Below the pieces are notes generated by a model. That model did no database searches, was not told where the DNA came from, and saw only the letters and a program-made list of their open reading frames with translations. Source: CAYVTZ01 sp964454685 (GTDB taxonomy: Bacteria > Bacillota > Clostridia > Christensenellales > Christensenellaceae). Taken from it: 27,313 nucleotides of DNA. The stretch is taken from positions 1 through 27,313 of the forward strand of contig CAYVTZ010000040.1 in assembly GCA_964454685.1 (NCBI GenBank), given 5' to 3'. Within the stretch, counting starts at the first letter, position 1. Each line of letters starts with the position of its first letter. Position numbers and translations under genes: made by a program. Of the stretch, positions 1 through 8,549 are shown one piece after another.

Positions 1-55
1 ACCCCCGGCCCCATGCTCCCAAAGCACGTACGCTACCAAACTGCGCTACACCCCG
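1..55 (-). tRNA. tRNA-Pro(UGG), 3' end cut off by the window
   Basis: Read on the minus strand, the sequence starts CGGGGTG and folds as a tRNA: acceptor 5' strand, a D arm with the conserved AGTTTGGTA loop, and an anticodon stem CGTGC/GCATG (one G-U pair) closing the loop TTTGGGA. Loop positions 34-36 are TGG, which reads proline codons. The T arm and acceptor 3' strand lie beyond base 1. A well-spaced promoter lies just upstream at 86-114. The gene is transcribed away from miaB. Confidence 0.92.
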
Positions 56-85
56 TGGGACGCTCCGTCATTTGCGACGCTGTTT

Positions 86-114
86 AGTATACTAAATACT
101 GCGACAAAAGTCAA
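86..114 (-). promoter_or_regulatory. Sigma-A type promoter of the tRNA-Pro gene
   Basis: On the minus strand a -35 TTGACT (114-109) and a -10 TATACT (91-86) are separated by exactly 17 bases. Transcription would start near base 79, about 24 bases before the mature tRNA 5' end, leaving a short leader for RNase P removal. The -10 lies inside a perfect 14-base palindrome TTTAGTATACTAAA (83-96), so a second -10-like TATACT also exists on the plus strand. I see no matching plus-strand -35. Confidence 0.8.
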
Positions 115-178
115 TCCCTTTTCACAATTTTTTTTCATGCTTTTGCAATTCCGGCTAGATTTTAGCTCGCGTTTCAGA

Positions 179-184
179 TATAAT
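179..184 (+). promoter_or_regulatory. Possible -10 element directly in front of miaB
   Basis: A perfect TATAAT lies six bases before the ATG at 191. At the usual 17-base spacing there is only TAGATT where a -35 should be, so the promoter call rests on the -10 alone. If it is used, transcription would begin at or next to the ATG and the message would be leaderless. This agrees with the absence of a Shine-Dalgarno sequence before any candidate miaB start. Confidence 0.35.
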
Positions 185-190
185 ATGTGC

Positions 191-1525
191 ATGGATAATA
201 AAACACGAAATCAAATGTACTATCACATTCTGACTTATGGCTGTCAGATGAACGAACATGAATCGGAAAAGCTTGCGGGTGTACTGGATCGGATGGGGTT
301 TTTGTCCACCCAGCAAACGGAAACGGCAGATTTGATTCTGTTCAACACCTGCTGTGTACGTGACCATGCCGAACAGAAAACATTTGGCAACATCGGCGCA
401 ATCAAACACTTAAAAGAAGAAAACCCGCGTCTGATTGTTGCGGTCTGCGGATGCATGACGCAGCAAAAGAATGTTGCGCTCAAGATGAAGCGCATCTATC
501 CCTTTATTGATATCATATTTGGCACCCATAACATTGGGGCTTTTGAACAAATGCTGACGGAATTTTTGAGTGAACGTCGCAAGATTTTTGCGGTCAGCGA
601 GGAAACGGGCGAAATCGCAGAAGATATGCCGGTACGACGGAACAGTGATTTGAGCGCTTCTGTTAACATCATGTACGGGTGTGACAACTTTTGCTCGTAC
701 TGCATTGTGCCGTATGTGCGCGGCAGGGAACGATCTCGCGAGCCGCAAAACATCATTGACGAAATCAATGCGCTTGTGACGGATGGCGTTCAGGAGGTAT
801 TGCTACTGGGGCAGAATGTCAATTCCTACGCGGGGGGAGGCATGGACTTTCCGCAGCTTCTGGATGAGATTTGCACGCAGACAGGCATTGCGCGGCTGCG
901 TTTTATGACGTCGCATCCCAAAGATTTATCCGATGCCTTGATTGACGTGATCGCGCGTTGGGACGCTATTTGCAACCATGTACATCTTCCGGTACAATCG
1001 GGGAGCGATGCGGTACTGCAAGCCATGAACCGTAAATATTCGAGGCAAGAATATTTGAATTTGGTGGAAAAACTGCGTGCGTGTATCCCGCAAATTGCGA
1101 TCACTACCGATTTGATTGTGGGCTTTCCCGGTGAAACCGATCAGGATTTTGAAGATACGTTATCGTTGGTTGAGCAAGTGCGCTTTGACGCGGCCTTCAC
1201 CTTTGTTTATTCCAAGCGCACCGGCACCAAGGCAGCCCAAATGGAGCATCACATACCTAAGGCAGTGCAAAAGGAGCGCATCATGCGGCTGGTGGCGCTG
1301 CAAAACGCCATCACAGAGCAATGCAACATCGCGTACGAAGGTCAGGTTCTACCCGTACTGGTGGAGAGCGTGAGTACGCGCAGCGAGCGCCATGTTTGCG
1401 GCAAAGCAGACTGCGGCAAGACTGTTAATTTTGAAGGTGATCTTTCGCTGATCGGGAAAACCGTACCCGTGTGCATCACAAAAGGGAAAAAGACAACATT
1501 ATTTGGTAAAAGGGTTGAGGAATAA
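191..1525 (+). CDS. miaB: tRNA-2-methylthio-N6-dimethylallyladenosine synthase MiaB
   Basis: Radical-SAM methylthiotransferase that adds the 2-methylthio group to i6A37 in tRNAs reading UNN codons. It completes the modification begun by MiaA, whose gene lies downstream. From the ATG at 191 the protein has 444 residues, normal for the family. The N-terminal domain has three cluster Cys: in YGCQMN (about 18), NTCCVR (54) and CGCM (88). The radical-SAM motif CxxxCxxC is at 164, 168 and 171 (CDNFCSYC), followed by VPYVRGRERSR. A TRAM-like tRNA-binding domain forms the last 65 or so residues. ATGs at 137 and 185 are in frame, but residues before 191 are not family-like and no start has a clear ribosome binding site. 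The stop is 3 bases before mutS. Confidence 0.95.
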   Translation: MDNKTRNQMYYHILTYGCQMNEHESEKLAGVLDRMGFLSTQQTETADLILFNTCCVRDHAEQKTFGNIGAIKHLKEENPRLIVAVCGCMTQQKNVALKMKRIYPFIDIIFGTHNIGAFEQMLTEFLSERRKIFAVSEETGEIAEDMPVRRNSDLSASVNIMYGCDNFCSYCIVPYVRGRERSREPQNIIDEINALVTDGVQEVLLLGQNVNSYAGGGMDFPQLLDEICTQTGIARLRFMTSHPKDLSDALIDVIARWDAICNHVHLPVQSGSDAVLQAMNRKYSRQEYLNLVEKLRACIPQIAITTDLIVGFPGETDQDFEDTLSLVEQVRFDAAFTFVYSKRTGTKAAQMEHHIPKAVQKERIMRLVALQNAITEQCNIAYEGQVLPVLVESVSTRSERHVCGKADCGKTVNFEGDLSLIGKTVPVCITKGKKTTLFGKRVEE

Positions 1526-1528
1526 AGC

Positions 1529-4099
1529 GTGGCAAAATTAACACCGATGATGCAGCAATATTTAGATCTCAAGCAGGAATACGACGATTGTATTCTGATG
1601 TTTCGCTTGGGAGATTTCTATGAGATGTTCTTTGAGGATGCCGTTACTGCGTCCAAGGAATTGGAGATTGCGCTCACCGGACGTGACTGTGGGCTGGAGG
1701 AGCGTGCGCCGATGTGTGGCGTTCCGCATCACTCCGTAGAAAACTACATTAATAAGTTGATTCAAAATGGTCGCAAGGTTGCCATTTGTGACCAGTTGGA
1801 AGATCCTTCCGTTGCAAAAGGCATTGTGAAACGTGGTGTGACGCGTGTCATCACCCCCGGCACCGTCGTGGAATTATCGATGCTCAGTGAGGCGGAAAAC
1901 AATTATATTCTCAGCGTTGCGTTTGCGGAGCATGAAATCGGCATTGCGTATTGCGATGTCTCTACCGGAGAATTTGCGTTACTCGCGTTGGAAAACGAAG
2001 TGCAGCTGCAAAACGAAATTGCGCGGCTTGCGCCGAAAGAAATGATTGTTGCTGACGCTCAAGCGCGCAGGATGCTGCAACTGATGCAGAGTTCGCGCAA
2101 CAAGAGCATTTTTGTCAACCCCTGTGCGGATTGGAGTTATGGCAGGGAATCGGCATACAAAGCGCTTACCGAGCACTTTAATCGCGAAAAAGAGTTGATC
2201 AAAGCGCAGCCGGAAATCAGCGTGAGCGCCGCAGGCGCATTGATGACATATCTGAAAGCGACGCAGAAAAACGCGCTGCTGCACATTTCGCACATTGCCC
2301 GACCGGAGGACGATCAGTATATGGCGCTGGACTCCAGCACACGCAAAAACTTGGAGCTGACGCAAACCTTAATGGACGGCAGCAAGCGCGGCTCATTGCT
2401 GTGGCTGCTCGACAAAACTAAAACAGCGATGGGCGCAAGACTGCTTAAAAAGTATTTATTGCAGCCGCTTAAACGCAAAGCAATGATTGAAGAACGCCTT
2501 CAGGCGGTTGCGCATCTCAAGGACGATCTCTATTTGCGGAATTCTCTGACGGATTATTTTGGCGGCATCTTTGATTTGGAGCGCATTATTTCACGTATTT
2601 CCTATCAGACGATCGATGCAAAAGACTGTCTTTCGCTCAAAAACTCCATTCAGGCACTGCCGTATGTCAAGGAACTGCTTTCAGGCATTGATCTGCCGCT
2701 GATGAAACAGTTGCAAAACCAACTCGACGATCTTGCGGACGTCTACACACTGCTGGATGAGGCGATTGACGAGGATGCGGGAAACTCCATCACGGAGGGC
2801 GGCATCATTAGGCGTGGATATGACGCGCAAATTGATGCGCTCATCGACGCTTCACGTAACGGCAAACAATGGCTTGCGCAACTGGAAGCCAAAGAAAAGG
2901 AAGAGACAGGCATCAAAAACCTGAAAATCGGATATAACAAGGTGTTTGGATATTTTATTGAGGTCACAAAGTCCAATCTTGCGCAGGTGCCGTATCGATA
3001 TACGCGCAAACAAACGCTTGCTAATTGTGAGCGATACATCACACAAGAGCTGAAAGAAATGGAAGAAACCATTTTGAATGCAGAAACCAAACGCGGCGCA
3101 ATGGAATATGAAGTGTTTTGCAAGATTCGCGGCGTTTTAGCGAATGCCATCACACGCATTCAAGGCTGCGCACAGGCCGTGGCAACGCTGGATGTATTGC
3201 GCTCCTTTGCGCAGGTGGCGTATGAATATGATTATGTCTGCCCAGAGATCACCGAGGACGGCGCAATCGAAATCCAAGATGGGCGACACCCGGTGGTGGA
3301 AAAGCTGACCAAAGCATTCGTGCCCAACGATGCGATGCTCGATCAATCGACGCATAATATGTTGCTCATTACAGGCCCTAACATGGCGGGCAAAAGCACG
3401 TATATGCGCCAAGTAGGTTTGATTACGCTGCTGGCACACGTGGGCTGCTTTGTTCCTGCCTCTAGCGCCAAAATCTGTATGGTTGACCGCATCTTCACCC
3501 GCGTGGGTGCGTCTGACGACCTTGCCAGCGGGCAGAGTACGTTCATGGTAGAAATGAATGAGCTTGCAAACATCCTGAACTTTGCTACCAGTAAAAGTCT
3601 GCTCATTTTAGACGAGATCGGTAGGGGAACCAGCACCATAGACGGACTTTCCATTGCGTGGTCCAGTGCGGAATACATTTTATCCACTATCAAGGCAAAG
3701 ACGCTGTTTGCAACGCATTATCACGAGCTGGTGGAGCTGGAACACATGCTTAGCGGTATTCAGAATTATTCTGTCGCTGCAAAGGAAGTGGGCAGTGATA
3801 TTGTGTTTTTACACAAGATTATCCCCGGCGGTACGGACAAAAGCTTTGGCATCGAGGTCGCCAAGCTGGCCGGACTGCCCAAGGCGGTGGTTAGCCGCGC
3901 AAAGGAATTTTTGAACACGCTGCAAAACTATGAAATATCACTGACGACGCGCGCAGAAGCGCCGGACACTGGGCAAAGCACGGCATCGGCAGAACTGCCG
4001 CTCTGTGTGCAGGAGATCGCAACGCTCAACTTAGATGTGCTCACGCCCATTGAAGCGTTGAATCTGCTGCACAAGCTCAAGAAAGAGCTGCAATCATGA
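1529..4099 (+). CDS. mutS: DNA mismatch repair protein MutS
   Basis: Mismatch-recognition ATPase of methyl-independent mismatch repair; it binds mispairs and loops and recruits MutL. The 856 residues match bacterial MutS1. The mismatch-wedge Phe-x-Glu is F30-Y31-E32 in GDFYEMF. The connector, lever and clamp domains fill the middle. The ATPase has Walker A GPNMAGKST at about 616-624, then the signature region ASDDLASGQSTFMVEM, Walker B LLILDEIGRGTST around 695, and the H-loop FATHYHEL. The start is a GTG at 1529 behind GGTTGAGG and is followed by MAKLTPMMQQYL, the usual family N-terminus. It sits 3 bases after miaB and overlaps mutL by four bases, so translation of the pair is probably coupled. 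Confidence 0.97.
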   Translation: MAKLTPMMQQYLDLKQEYDDCILMFRLGDFYEMFFEDAVTASKELEIALTGRDCGLEERAPMCGVPHHSVENYINKLIQNGRKVAICDQLEDPSVAKGIVKRGVTRVITPGTVVELSMLSEAENNYILSVAFAEHEIGIAYCDVSTGEFALLALENEVQLQNEIARLAPKEMIVADAQARRMLQLMQSSRNKSIFVNPCADWSYGRESAYKALTEHFNREKELIKAQPEISVSAAGALMTYLKATQKNALLHISHIARPEDDQYMALDSSTRKNLELTQTLMDGSKRGSLLWLLDKTKTAMGARLLKKYLLQPLKRKAMIEERLQAVAHLKDDLYLRNSLTDYFGGIFDLERIISRISYQTIDAKDCLSLKNSIQALPYVKELLSGIDLPLMKQLQNQLDDLADVYTLLDEAIDEDAGNSITEGGIIRRGYDAQIDALIDASRNGKQWLAQLEAKEKEETGIKNLKIGYNKVFGYFIEVTKSNLAQVPYRYTRKQTLANCERYITQELKEMEETILNAETKRGAMEYEVFCKIRGVLANAITRIQGCAQAVATLDVLRSFAQVAYEYDYVCPEITEDGAIEIQDGRHPVVEKLTKAFVPNDAMLDQSTHNMLLITGPNMAGKSTYMRQVGLITLLAHVGCFVPASSAKICMVDRIFTRVGASDDLASGQSTFMVEMNELANILNFATSKSLLILDEIGRGTSTIDGLSIAWSSAEYILSTIKAKTLFATHYHELVELEHMLSGIQNYSVAAKEVGSDIVFLHKIIPGGTDKSFGIEVAKLAGLPKAVVSRAKEFLNTLQNYEISLTTRAEAPDTGQSTASAELPLCVQEIATLNLDVLTPIEALNLLHKLKKELQS

Positions 4100-6141
4100 A
4101 CCGTATTCACATTTTGCCCGAACAAGTTTATACGCGGATCGCCGCAGGTGAGGTAGTTGTAAACCCTGCTGCGGTGGTCAAAGAGCTGGTAGAAAACGCC
4201 ATTGACGCGAATGCTACGGCAGTCACGATCGAAATTGCGCAAGGTGGCAAGGAATTGATTCGCGTTACGGACAACGGAAGTGGCATTCATGCAGAGGATT
4301 TGCCCCTTGCCATTCAAAAGCACGCAACAAGCAAAATCGCAGTGATGGAGGACTTAACGAACATCGCTTCATTGGGATTCCGCGGAGAGGCGCTTGCCAG
4401 CATGGCGGCAGTTTCGCAGATGCGCATTGCCTCGCGTACACAAGATAGTTTGGAAGGTGCAACGCTTTGCGTGGATGGGGAGCATCCGCCGCAGATTGAG
4501 GCAGCGGGTCTGCCGGAAGGCACTACGGTGCGCATCGAAAATTTATTCTATAATATTCCTGCGCGACGCAAATTTTTAAAGAACACCGCGAAGGAGACTG
4601 CAAACGTATCCGGCGTGGTTTCCCGCTTGATTTTGGCGCATCCTGAAATTGCGGTCAAATACATCAACAACGGCAATATCGTTTACCAAAGTCCGGGCAG
4701 TGGAAAGTCGCTGGATGCGATGATGACGGTGTTTGGCCACGAAATCCGCAGTCGCGTTTTGCCTGTGTCTTTGCAAGCGCATGAGCTGCGCATTCACGGG
4801 TACCTTGTTACACCATCCTTTTTGAGGAAGAGCGCCGGCCACATCTGTTTTGTGCTCAACGGACGCAACATTGCTTCCAAGGCGATGCAGAGCGCTCTGA
4901 TGGACGGTTATGGGGAGCGGCTACTGCGCGGACATTTTCCACTGGCTGTCATTTACCTGGAATTGCCGGCATCGCAAACAGATGTGAATGTTCACCCTAA
5001 CAAACTGCAAGTGATGCTTTATGAAGAGCCTGCCATACTCGGTAATCTGCAAAAGGCTGTGAAAGAAGCGTTGAGCGCGCAAGAGGCGCCGCCCACGCTA
5101 TCGCTGTCAAACGTGACGCCACACAAGGAAGCATCGAGCTTGCCCGCCGCACTGCCGCAAGCAGAGCAAGTACAGCAGCCGGAGCGGGCTTCACAAACTG
5201 CGGTGCAGAAACACGAGACGGAAGATGCAAGTGAAGCGGACTTGGAGCAAGTGGCACGAACATTTGCACAAAATCGCATCGAGTTGCAGCCGCGGCAGAA
5301 AGCAGCGCAGGCCGCCGCAGTGATGGAGGATTGGTCACAGAGCGACGCACGCCCCGCAAGCACTCCGCAGGCGGCGAAGCGCACAACACAGGCGGATGAA
5401 AAGCTATATCAACCGCAGCAGAATACGATTCCGCGTGAACCGGGGTCATTGACGGAAGAAGGCGGCGCCGATATTATTGCACAAAGTGAACGTGCGTTCG
5501 GAAAGGTTCTGGATCAGATTTTGCGGCCGGATGACGCGCAGCAGACCATGATAGAGGATGTGCGGTCGCTGGCACAGTATCGTGTGATCGGGCAGTGCTG
5601 GAACGCGTTTCTCATCGTGGAAAGCGGCGACATGCTGTATTTTGTCGATCAACACGCGGCACAGGAGCGCACCAACTTTGAACGATTGAAGGAACTGGCG
5701 CATCGCGGCGGCATTCCTGCACAGTCCGTCCTGATTCCGCATGTTGAGCAGCTTTCCGGCGAAGATTTTCTGCTGTTGCAGCAGAATCAAGACTTGATTG
5801 CGTCGCTGGGATTCGAGATGGAGGAGTTTGGCCCGTTGTGTATGAAATTTTCCGCCTTTCCCGCGCAAGTGGAGCAGGCGGGCTTTCACGAGCTGGTGGA
5901 CGGCTTGTTATACGAGTTGAAGCACGATTCTAAAGAGGTGTTGCCGCTGCGCGAGCGTTTGATCCGCCGTGCTTGTAAAAGCAGCATCAAGGCAGGGGAT
6001 GCGCTTGCGCCGCAGGAGCTGGAGGAAATCATGCAGCAAATTCTCCACCAAGATGCGATTCCCACTTGTCCGCACGGCAGACCGATTGCGATTGCGATCA
6101 CAAAAACAGAAATTCAAAAGGGATTTAAGCGTAAACTATGA
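4096..6141 (+). CDS. mutL: DNA mismatch repair protein MutL (latent endonuclease type)
   Basis: GHKL-type ATPase that links MutS to strand removal. The N-terminal ATPase shows motif I KELVENAIDAN (E30, N34), motif II DNGSGI (about 59-64) and motif III GFRGEAL. A long Gln/Ala/Glu-rich linker, roughly residues 325-470, joins it to the dimerisation domain. There the nicking-endonuclease metal motif DQHA(X)2E(X)4E is intact (D518, H520, E524, E529). Supporting C-terminal motifs are ACKSSIK (626 on) and CPHGRP (658 on). By family knowledge this motif marks MutL that nicks the daughter strand itself, as in bacteria lacking MutH. The ATG overlaps the mutS stop (ATGA), and its own stop overlaps the miaA start in the same way. 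Confidence 0.97.
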   Translation: MNRIHILPEQVYTRIAAGEVVVNPAAVVKELVENAIDANATAVTIEIAQGGKELIRVTDNGSGIHAEDLPLAIQKHATSKIAVMEDLTNIASLGFRGEALASMAAVSQMRIASRTQDSLEGATLCVDGEHPPQIEAAGLPEGTTVRIENLFYNIPARRKFLKNTAKETANVSGVVSRLILAHPEIAVKYINNGNIVYQSPGSGKSLDAMMTVFGHEIRSRVLPVSLQAHELRIHGYLVTPSFLRKSAGHICFVLNGRNIASKAMQSALMDGYGERLLRGHFPLAVIYLELPASQTDVNVHPNKLQVMLYEEPAILGNLQKAVKEALSAQEAPPTLSLSNVTPHKEASSLPAALPQAEQVQQPERASQTAVQKHETEDASEADLEQVARTFAQNRIELQPRQKAAQAAAVMEDWSQSDARPASTPQAAKRTTQADEKLYQPQQNTIPREPGSLTEEGGADIIAQSERAFGKVLDQILRPDDAQQTMIEDVRSLAQYRVIGQCWNAFLIVESGDMLYFVDQHAAQERTNFERLKELAHRGGIPAQSVLIPHVEQLSGEDFLLLQQNQDLIASLGFEMEEFGPLCMKFSAFPAQVEQAGFHELVDGLLYELKHDSKEVLPLRERLIRRACKSSIKAGDALAPQELEEIMQQILHQDAIPTCPHGRPIAIAITKTEIQKGFKRKL

Positions 6142-7031
6142 AAGTTTATATGATCTTGGGACCGACTGCATCCGGCAAAACCGCCGTAGCGGTGGAGCTG
6201 GCTAAGATGCTGGACGGGGAGGTTATCTCTGCGGATTCCATGCAGATTTATCGTGAAATGAATATCGGTACCGCAAAGCCGGACATGGCGGAGCAGCAGG
6301 GCATCGCGCATCACTTGATTGACGTGGTCGCGCCTGATGAGCACTACTCCGTGGCGCAGTTTCAGCAGCAGGCAAAGGACTGCATTCGTGCGCTGATGGC
6401 GCGCGGGAAAACGCCCATTGTGGCGGGTGGAACGGGGTTGTACCTCAACGCGCTGACCTATCAGCTTGATTTTACCGGCTCAAATCATGACGAGCAGTTG
6501 CGCGAGGAGCTGGAGCAGCATTCAAACGAAGAACTGTATGCAAGGCTGCAGGAACAAGATGCGGCTGCCGCACAACGCATTCACAGCAATGACCGCAAGC
6601 GCCTGATTCGCAGGCTGGAAATTTTGGCGCAGGGCGGGGATGAGGGATACGATTTCAAACTGCAAAACAACGATGAATTTGACTTTGCCATTTACGGGCT
6701 GACGATGGAGCGCGCGTTGCTCTACGAGCGCATCAACCAGCGCGTGGATCTGATGATACATCAAGGGCTGCTAGAGGAAGTGCAATCGGTGGTGGCGCAG
6801 TATGGTAAGGATGGTATTGCGATGCAGGCAATCGGCTATAAAGAAATCATACAATATATGGACGGCGCGATCTCACTGGAGCGAGCGACAGAGATACTCA
6901 AACAGAACACGAGGCGCTTTGCCAAGCGGCAAATGACGTGGTTCCGGCGGGATGAGCGCATTCGCTGGCTGGACGTTACGGCGTATCAGAGTGCAAAAAA
7001 CATCGCAGAAGCGATGATAAAGGAAAGATAA
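6138..7031 (+). CDS. miaA: tRNA dimethylallyltransferase MiaA
   Basis: Transfers dimethylallyl from DMAPP to N6 of A37 in tRNAs reading UNN codons, making the i6A that MiaB then methylthiolates. The protein has 297 residues, typical for the family. The P-loop GPTASGKT is at 8-15, the substrate-binding DSMQIYREMNIGTAKP follows in the thirties, then the IVAGGTGLYLNAL segment, the RLIRRLEI motif and a C-terminal QMTWFRRD. The start codon overlaps the mutL stop (ATGA), implying translational coupling. The next gene starts at the base after the stop. The placement of miaA after mutL and miaB before mutS is a conserved layout in Bacillota. Confidence 0.96.
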   Translation: MKVYMILGPTASGKTAVAVELAKMLDGEVISADSMQIYREMNIGTAKPDMAEQQGIAHHLIDVVAPDEHYSVAQFQQQAKDCIRALMARGKTPIVAGGTGLYLNALTYQLDFTGSNHDEQLREELEQHSNEELYARLQEQDAAAAQRIHSNDRKRLIRRLEILAQGGDEGYDFKLQNNDEFDFAIYGLTMERALLYERINQRVDLMIHQGLLEEVQSVVAQYGKDGIAMQAIGYKEIIQYMDGAISLERATEILKQNTRRFAKRQMTWFRRDERIRWLDVTAYQSAKNIAEAMIKER

Positions 7032-8303
7032 ATGAACGTACAAGAATACATCAGCAAGCAGTTCCGCATTCCGCAGGCAATCGTAAAGTATGTGTTTGAC
7101 TGCGAACGTGAGGTGCAGCATCTCTTTCAGGGCTACGAGGAAACCGCACAGATCAATCAATTCAAGGTATTGCATGCTTTTTCGGAGTGCGAAATCGCAA
7201 ACCGACATTTTAATCCCACCACGGGATATGGATATGGCGACGAGGGGCGCGAGAAGTTGTGCGCTGTTTTCGCGCACGTGTTTGGCGCGGAGGACGCCAT
7301 CGTATCTCCGCACATCATGAGTGGCACACATGCCTTGGCACTGGCGCTGTTTGGCGTGCTGCGCGGCGGTGATTTTGTGCTTTGCGCAACAGGAAAGCCC
7401 TATGATACACTGTTTGGCACCATTCAAGGCGCTCACGGATCGCTGCGGGATGCGGGCGTGGAGTTTGAGAGCGTTCCGCTCACAGCGGCGGGCGGTATGG
7501 ACGAGGATGCAATTTTCAGCGTTTTACAAAAAAAACCGCAGATCAGAATGCTATATTTGCAGCGTTCCACGGGGTACGATGTGCGCAGCGCATTTACGAT
7601 TGCGCAGCTGGAGGCGGTCATCACACGTGCGCGGTCATTACGCCCCGAACTGCTGATTATGGTGGACAACTGCTATGGCGAATTTGTTGATACGCGGGAA
7701 CCATTGGAAATAGGCGCAGACCTCATTGCGGGATCACTGATTAAAAATCCCGGGGGCGGGCTTGCACCCACAGGTGGGTATGTTGCAGGGAAACAGGCAC
7801 TGGTCGAGCGGATTGCCGGGCGGTTTTCCGCGCCGGGCATCGGCATGGAGATCGGCTCTTATGCGGCAAGCTATCAGCCGTTTTTTCAAGGGCTGTTTCT
7901 TGCGCCACATATTGTAATGCAGGCGCTGAAAGGTGTAACGCTGGCGGCAAAGGTGTTTGATTCTTTGGGATTTGAAACGCGCCCCAAATTTGACGCGGCA
8001 CGCGGCGATATCACGCAGTCTTTGATTTTTAAGGACGAGGGGCTACTGGTGAACTTTGTGCGCGGCATACAGCGCGCCAGTGCCATTGACAGCAATGTGG
8101 TGCCGTATCCGTGGGATATGCCGGGATATCAAAATCAAGTGATTATGGCGGCGGGCACATTTGTGCAGGGCGCATCGGTAGAACTCACAGCTGACGCGCC
8201 CATTCGTGCGCCGTATGTTGCTTATCTGCAGGGTGCTCTCACGTATGAGCATGCCAAATTTGGCGTGATGTGTGCGCTGAAGCAGATGAACTTGCGATTT
8301 TAG
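7032..8303 (+). CDS. PLP-dependent methionine gamma-lyase / 'aluminium resistance' family protein (YnbB-like)
   Basis: A fold-type I PLP enzyme of the Cys/Met metabolism superfamily, 423 residues. The family is annotated as cystathionine beta-lyase-like or methionine gamma-lyase-like, and the real substrate is not settled. Visible features are the substrate/PLP region NPTTGYGYGDEGREKL, the SGTHAL cofactor-binding stretch, the LLIMVDNCYGEFVD aspartate that would hold the pyridine nitrogen, and a Schiff-base lysine at about K238 in GSLIKNPGGGLAPTGGY. The ATG follows the miaA stop with no gap, behind AAAGGAAAG. In Bacillus the homologue lies near miaA with hfq between them; here hfq is missing. 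Confidence 0.88.
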   Translation: MNVQEYISKQFRIPQAIVKYVFDCEREVQHLFQGYEETAQINQFKVLHAFSECEIANRHFNPTTGYGYGDEGREKLCAVFAHVFGAEDAIVSPHIMSGTHALALALFGVLRGGDFVLCATGKPYDTLFGTIQGAHGSLRDAGVEFESVPLTAAGGMDEDAIFSVLQKKPQIRMLYLQRSTGYDVRSAFTIAQLEAVITRARSLRPELLIMVDNCYGEFVDTREPLEIGADLIAGSLIKNPGGGLAPTGGYVAGKQALVERIAGRFSAPGIGMEIGSYAASYQPFFQGLFLAPHIVMQALKGVTLAAKVFDSLGFETRPKFDAARGDITQSLIFKDEGLLVNFVRGIQRASAIDSNVVPYPWDMPGYQNQVIMAAGTFVQGASVELTADAPIRAPYVAYLQGALTYEHAKFGVMCALKQMNLRF

Positions 8304-8326
8304 GTGGCGGATATGCGCAGAGCTTC

Positions 8327-8539
8327 ATGGATTGTTTTTTTTGGATCGGCGTTGCGCTGTTGGCAGCGCTGATTATTGGTTTGCTTGTCATCAATTTTGT
8401 GATTGACTATCCGCGCTATGACTCAGGCGGCGCAGTGGTGGATACAATGGTTCATACAGTGTTGTTTCTGCCGCCCGCCGCACTGTTTTTTGTGCTGGCA
8501 TTGATCCTGCGCATCAATGCACAAAAGCAGCCGAAATAG
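8327..8539 (+). CDS. Small two-helix membrane protein of unknown function
   Basis: From the ATG at 8327 this is 70 residues with two hydrophobic spans: about residues 6-26 (WIGVALLAALIIGLLVINFV) and 43-62 (TVLFLPPAALFFVLALILRI). A polar loop DYPRYDSGGAVVD joins them and the tail NAQKQPK is basic. I recognise no family. The frame is also open from a GTG at 8270, inside the end of the previous gene, but the extra 19 residues look unlike a signal or membrane segment. The nearest ribosome-binding-like GGTGGCGG is 17 bases from 8327, so the start is uncertain. It is probably a passenger of the mia/mut transcript. Its stop is 4 bases from that of the convergent recombinase gene. Confidence 0.55.
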   Translation: MDCFFWIGVALLAALIIGLLVINFVIDYPRYDSGGAVVDTMVHTVLFLPPAALFFVLALILRINAQKQPK

Positions 8540-8549
8540 CGCTCTATTT
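8534..8549. repeat. Palindromic hairpin spanning two convergent stop codons
   Basis: AAATAG, a CGCT spacer and CTATTT form a perfect 6-bp inverted repeat. The left arm holds the TAG stop of the small membrane protein. The right arm, on the other strand, holds the TAG stop of the recombinase. The stem is short and AT-rich and has no convincing T-tract, so it would be a weak terminator at best. No other terminator is visible between the two convergent genes, so transcripts may run into each other. Confidence 0.5.

Noticed and set aside
1..55. tRNA-Pro as the attachment site for the recombinase at 8544-9593
   Set aside because: The tRNA 3' end, where att sites usually lie, is outside the window. 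Conserved mia/mut genes lie between it and the recombinase, and no matching repeat is seen.
137..190. Longer miaB start at the ATG of 137
   Set aside because: The added 18 residues do not look like MiaB, no ribosome binding site precedes them, and a -10 element lies inside this stretch.
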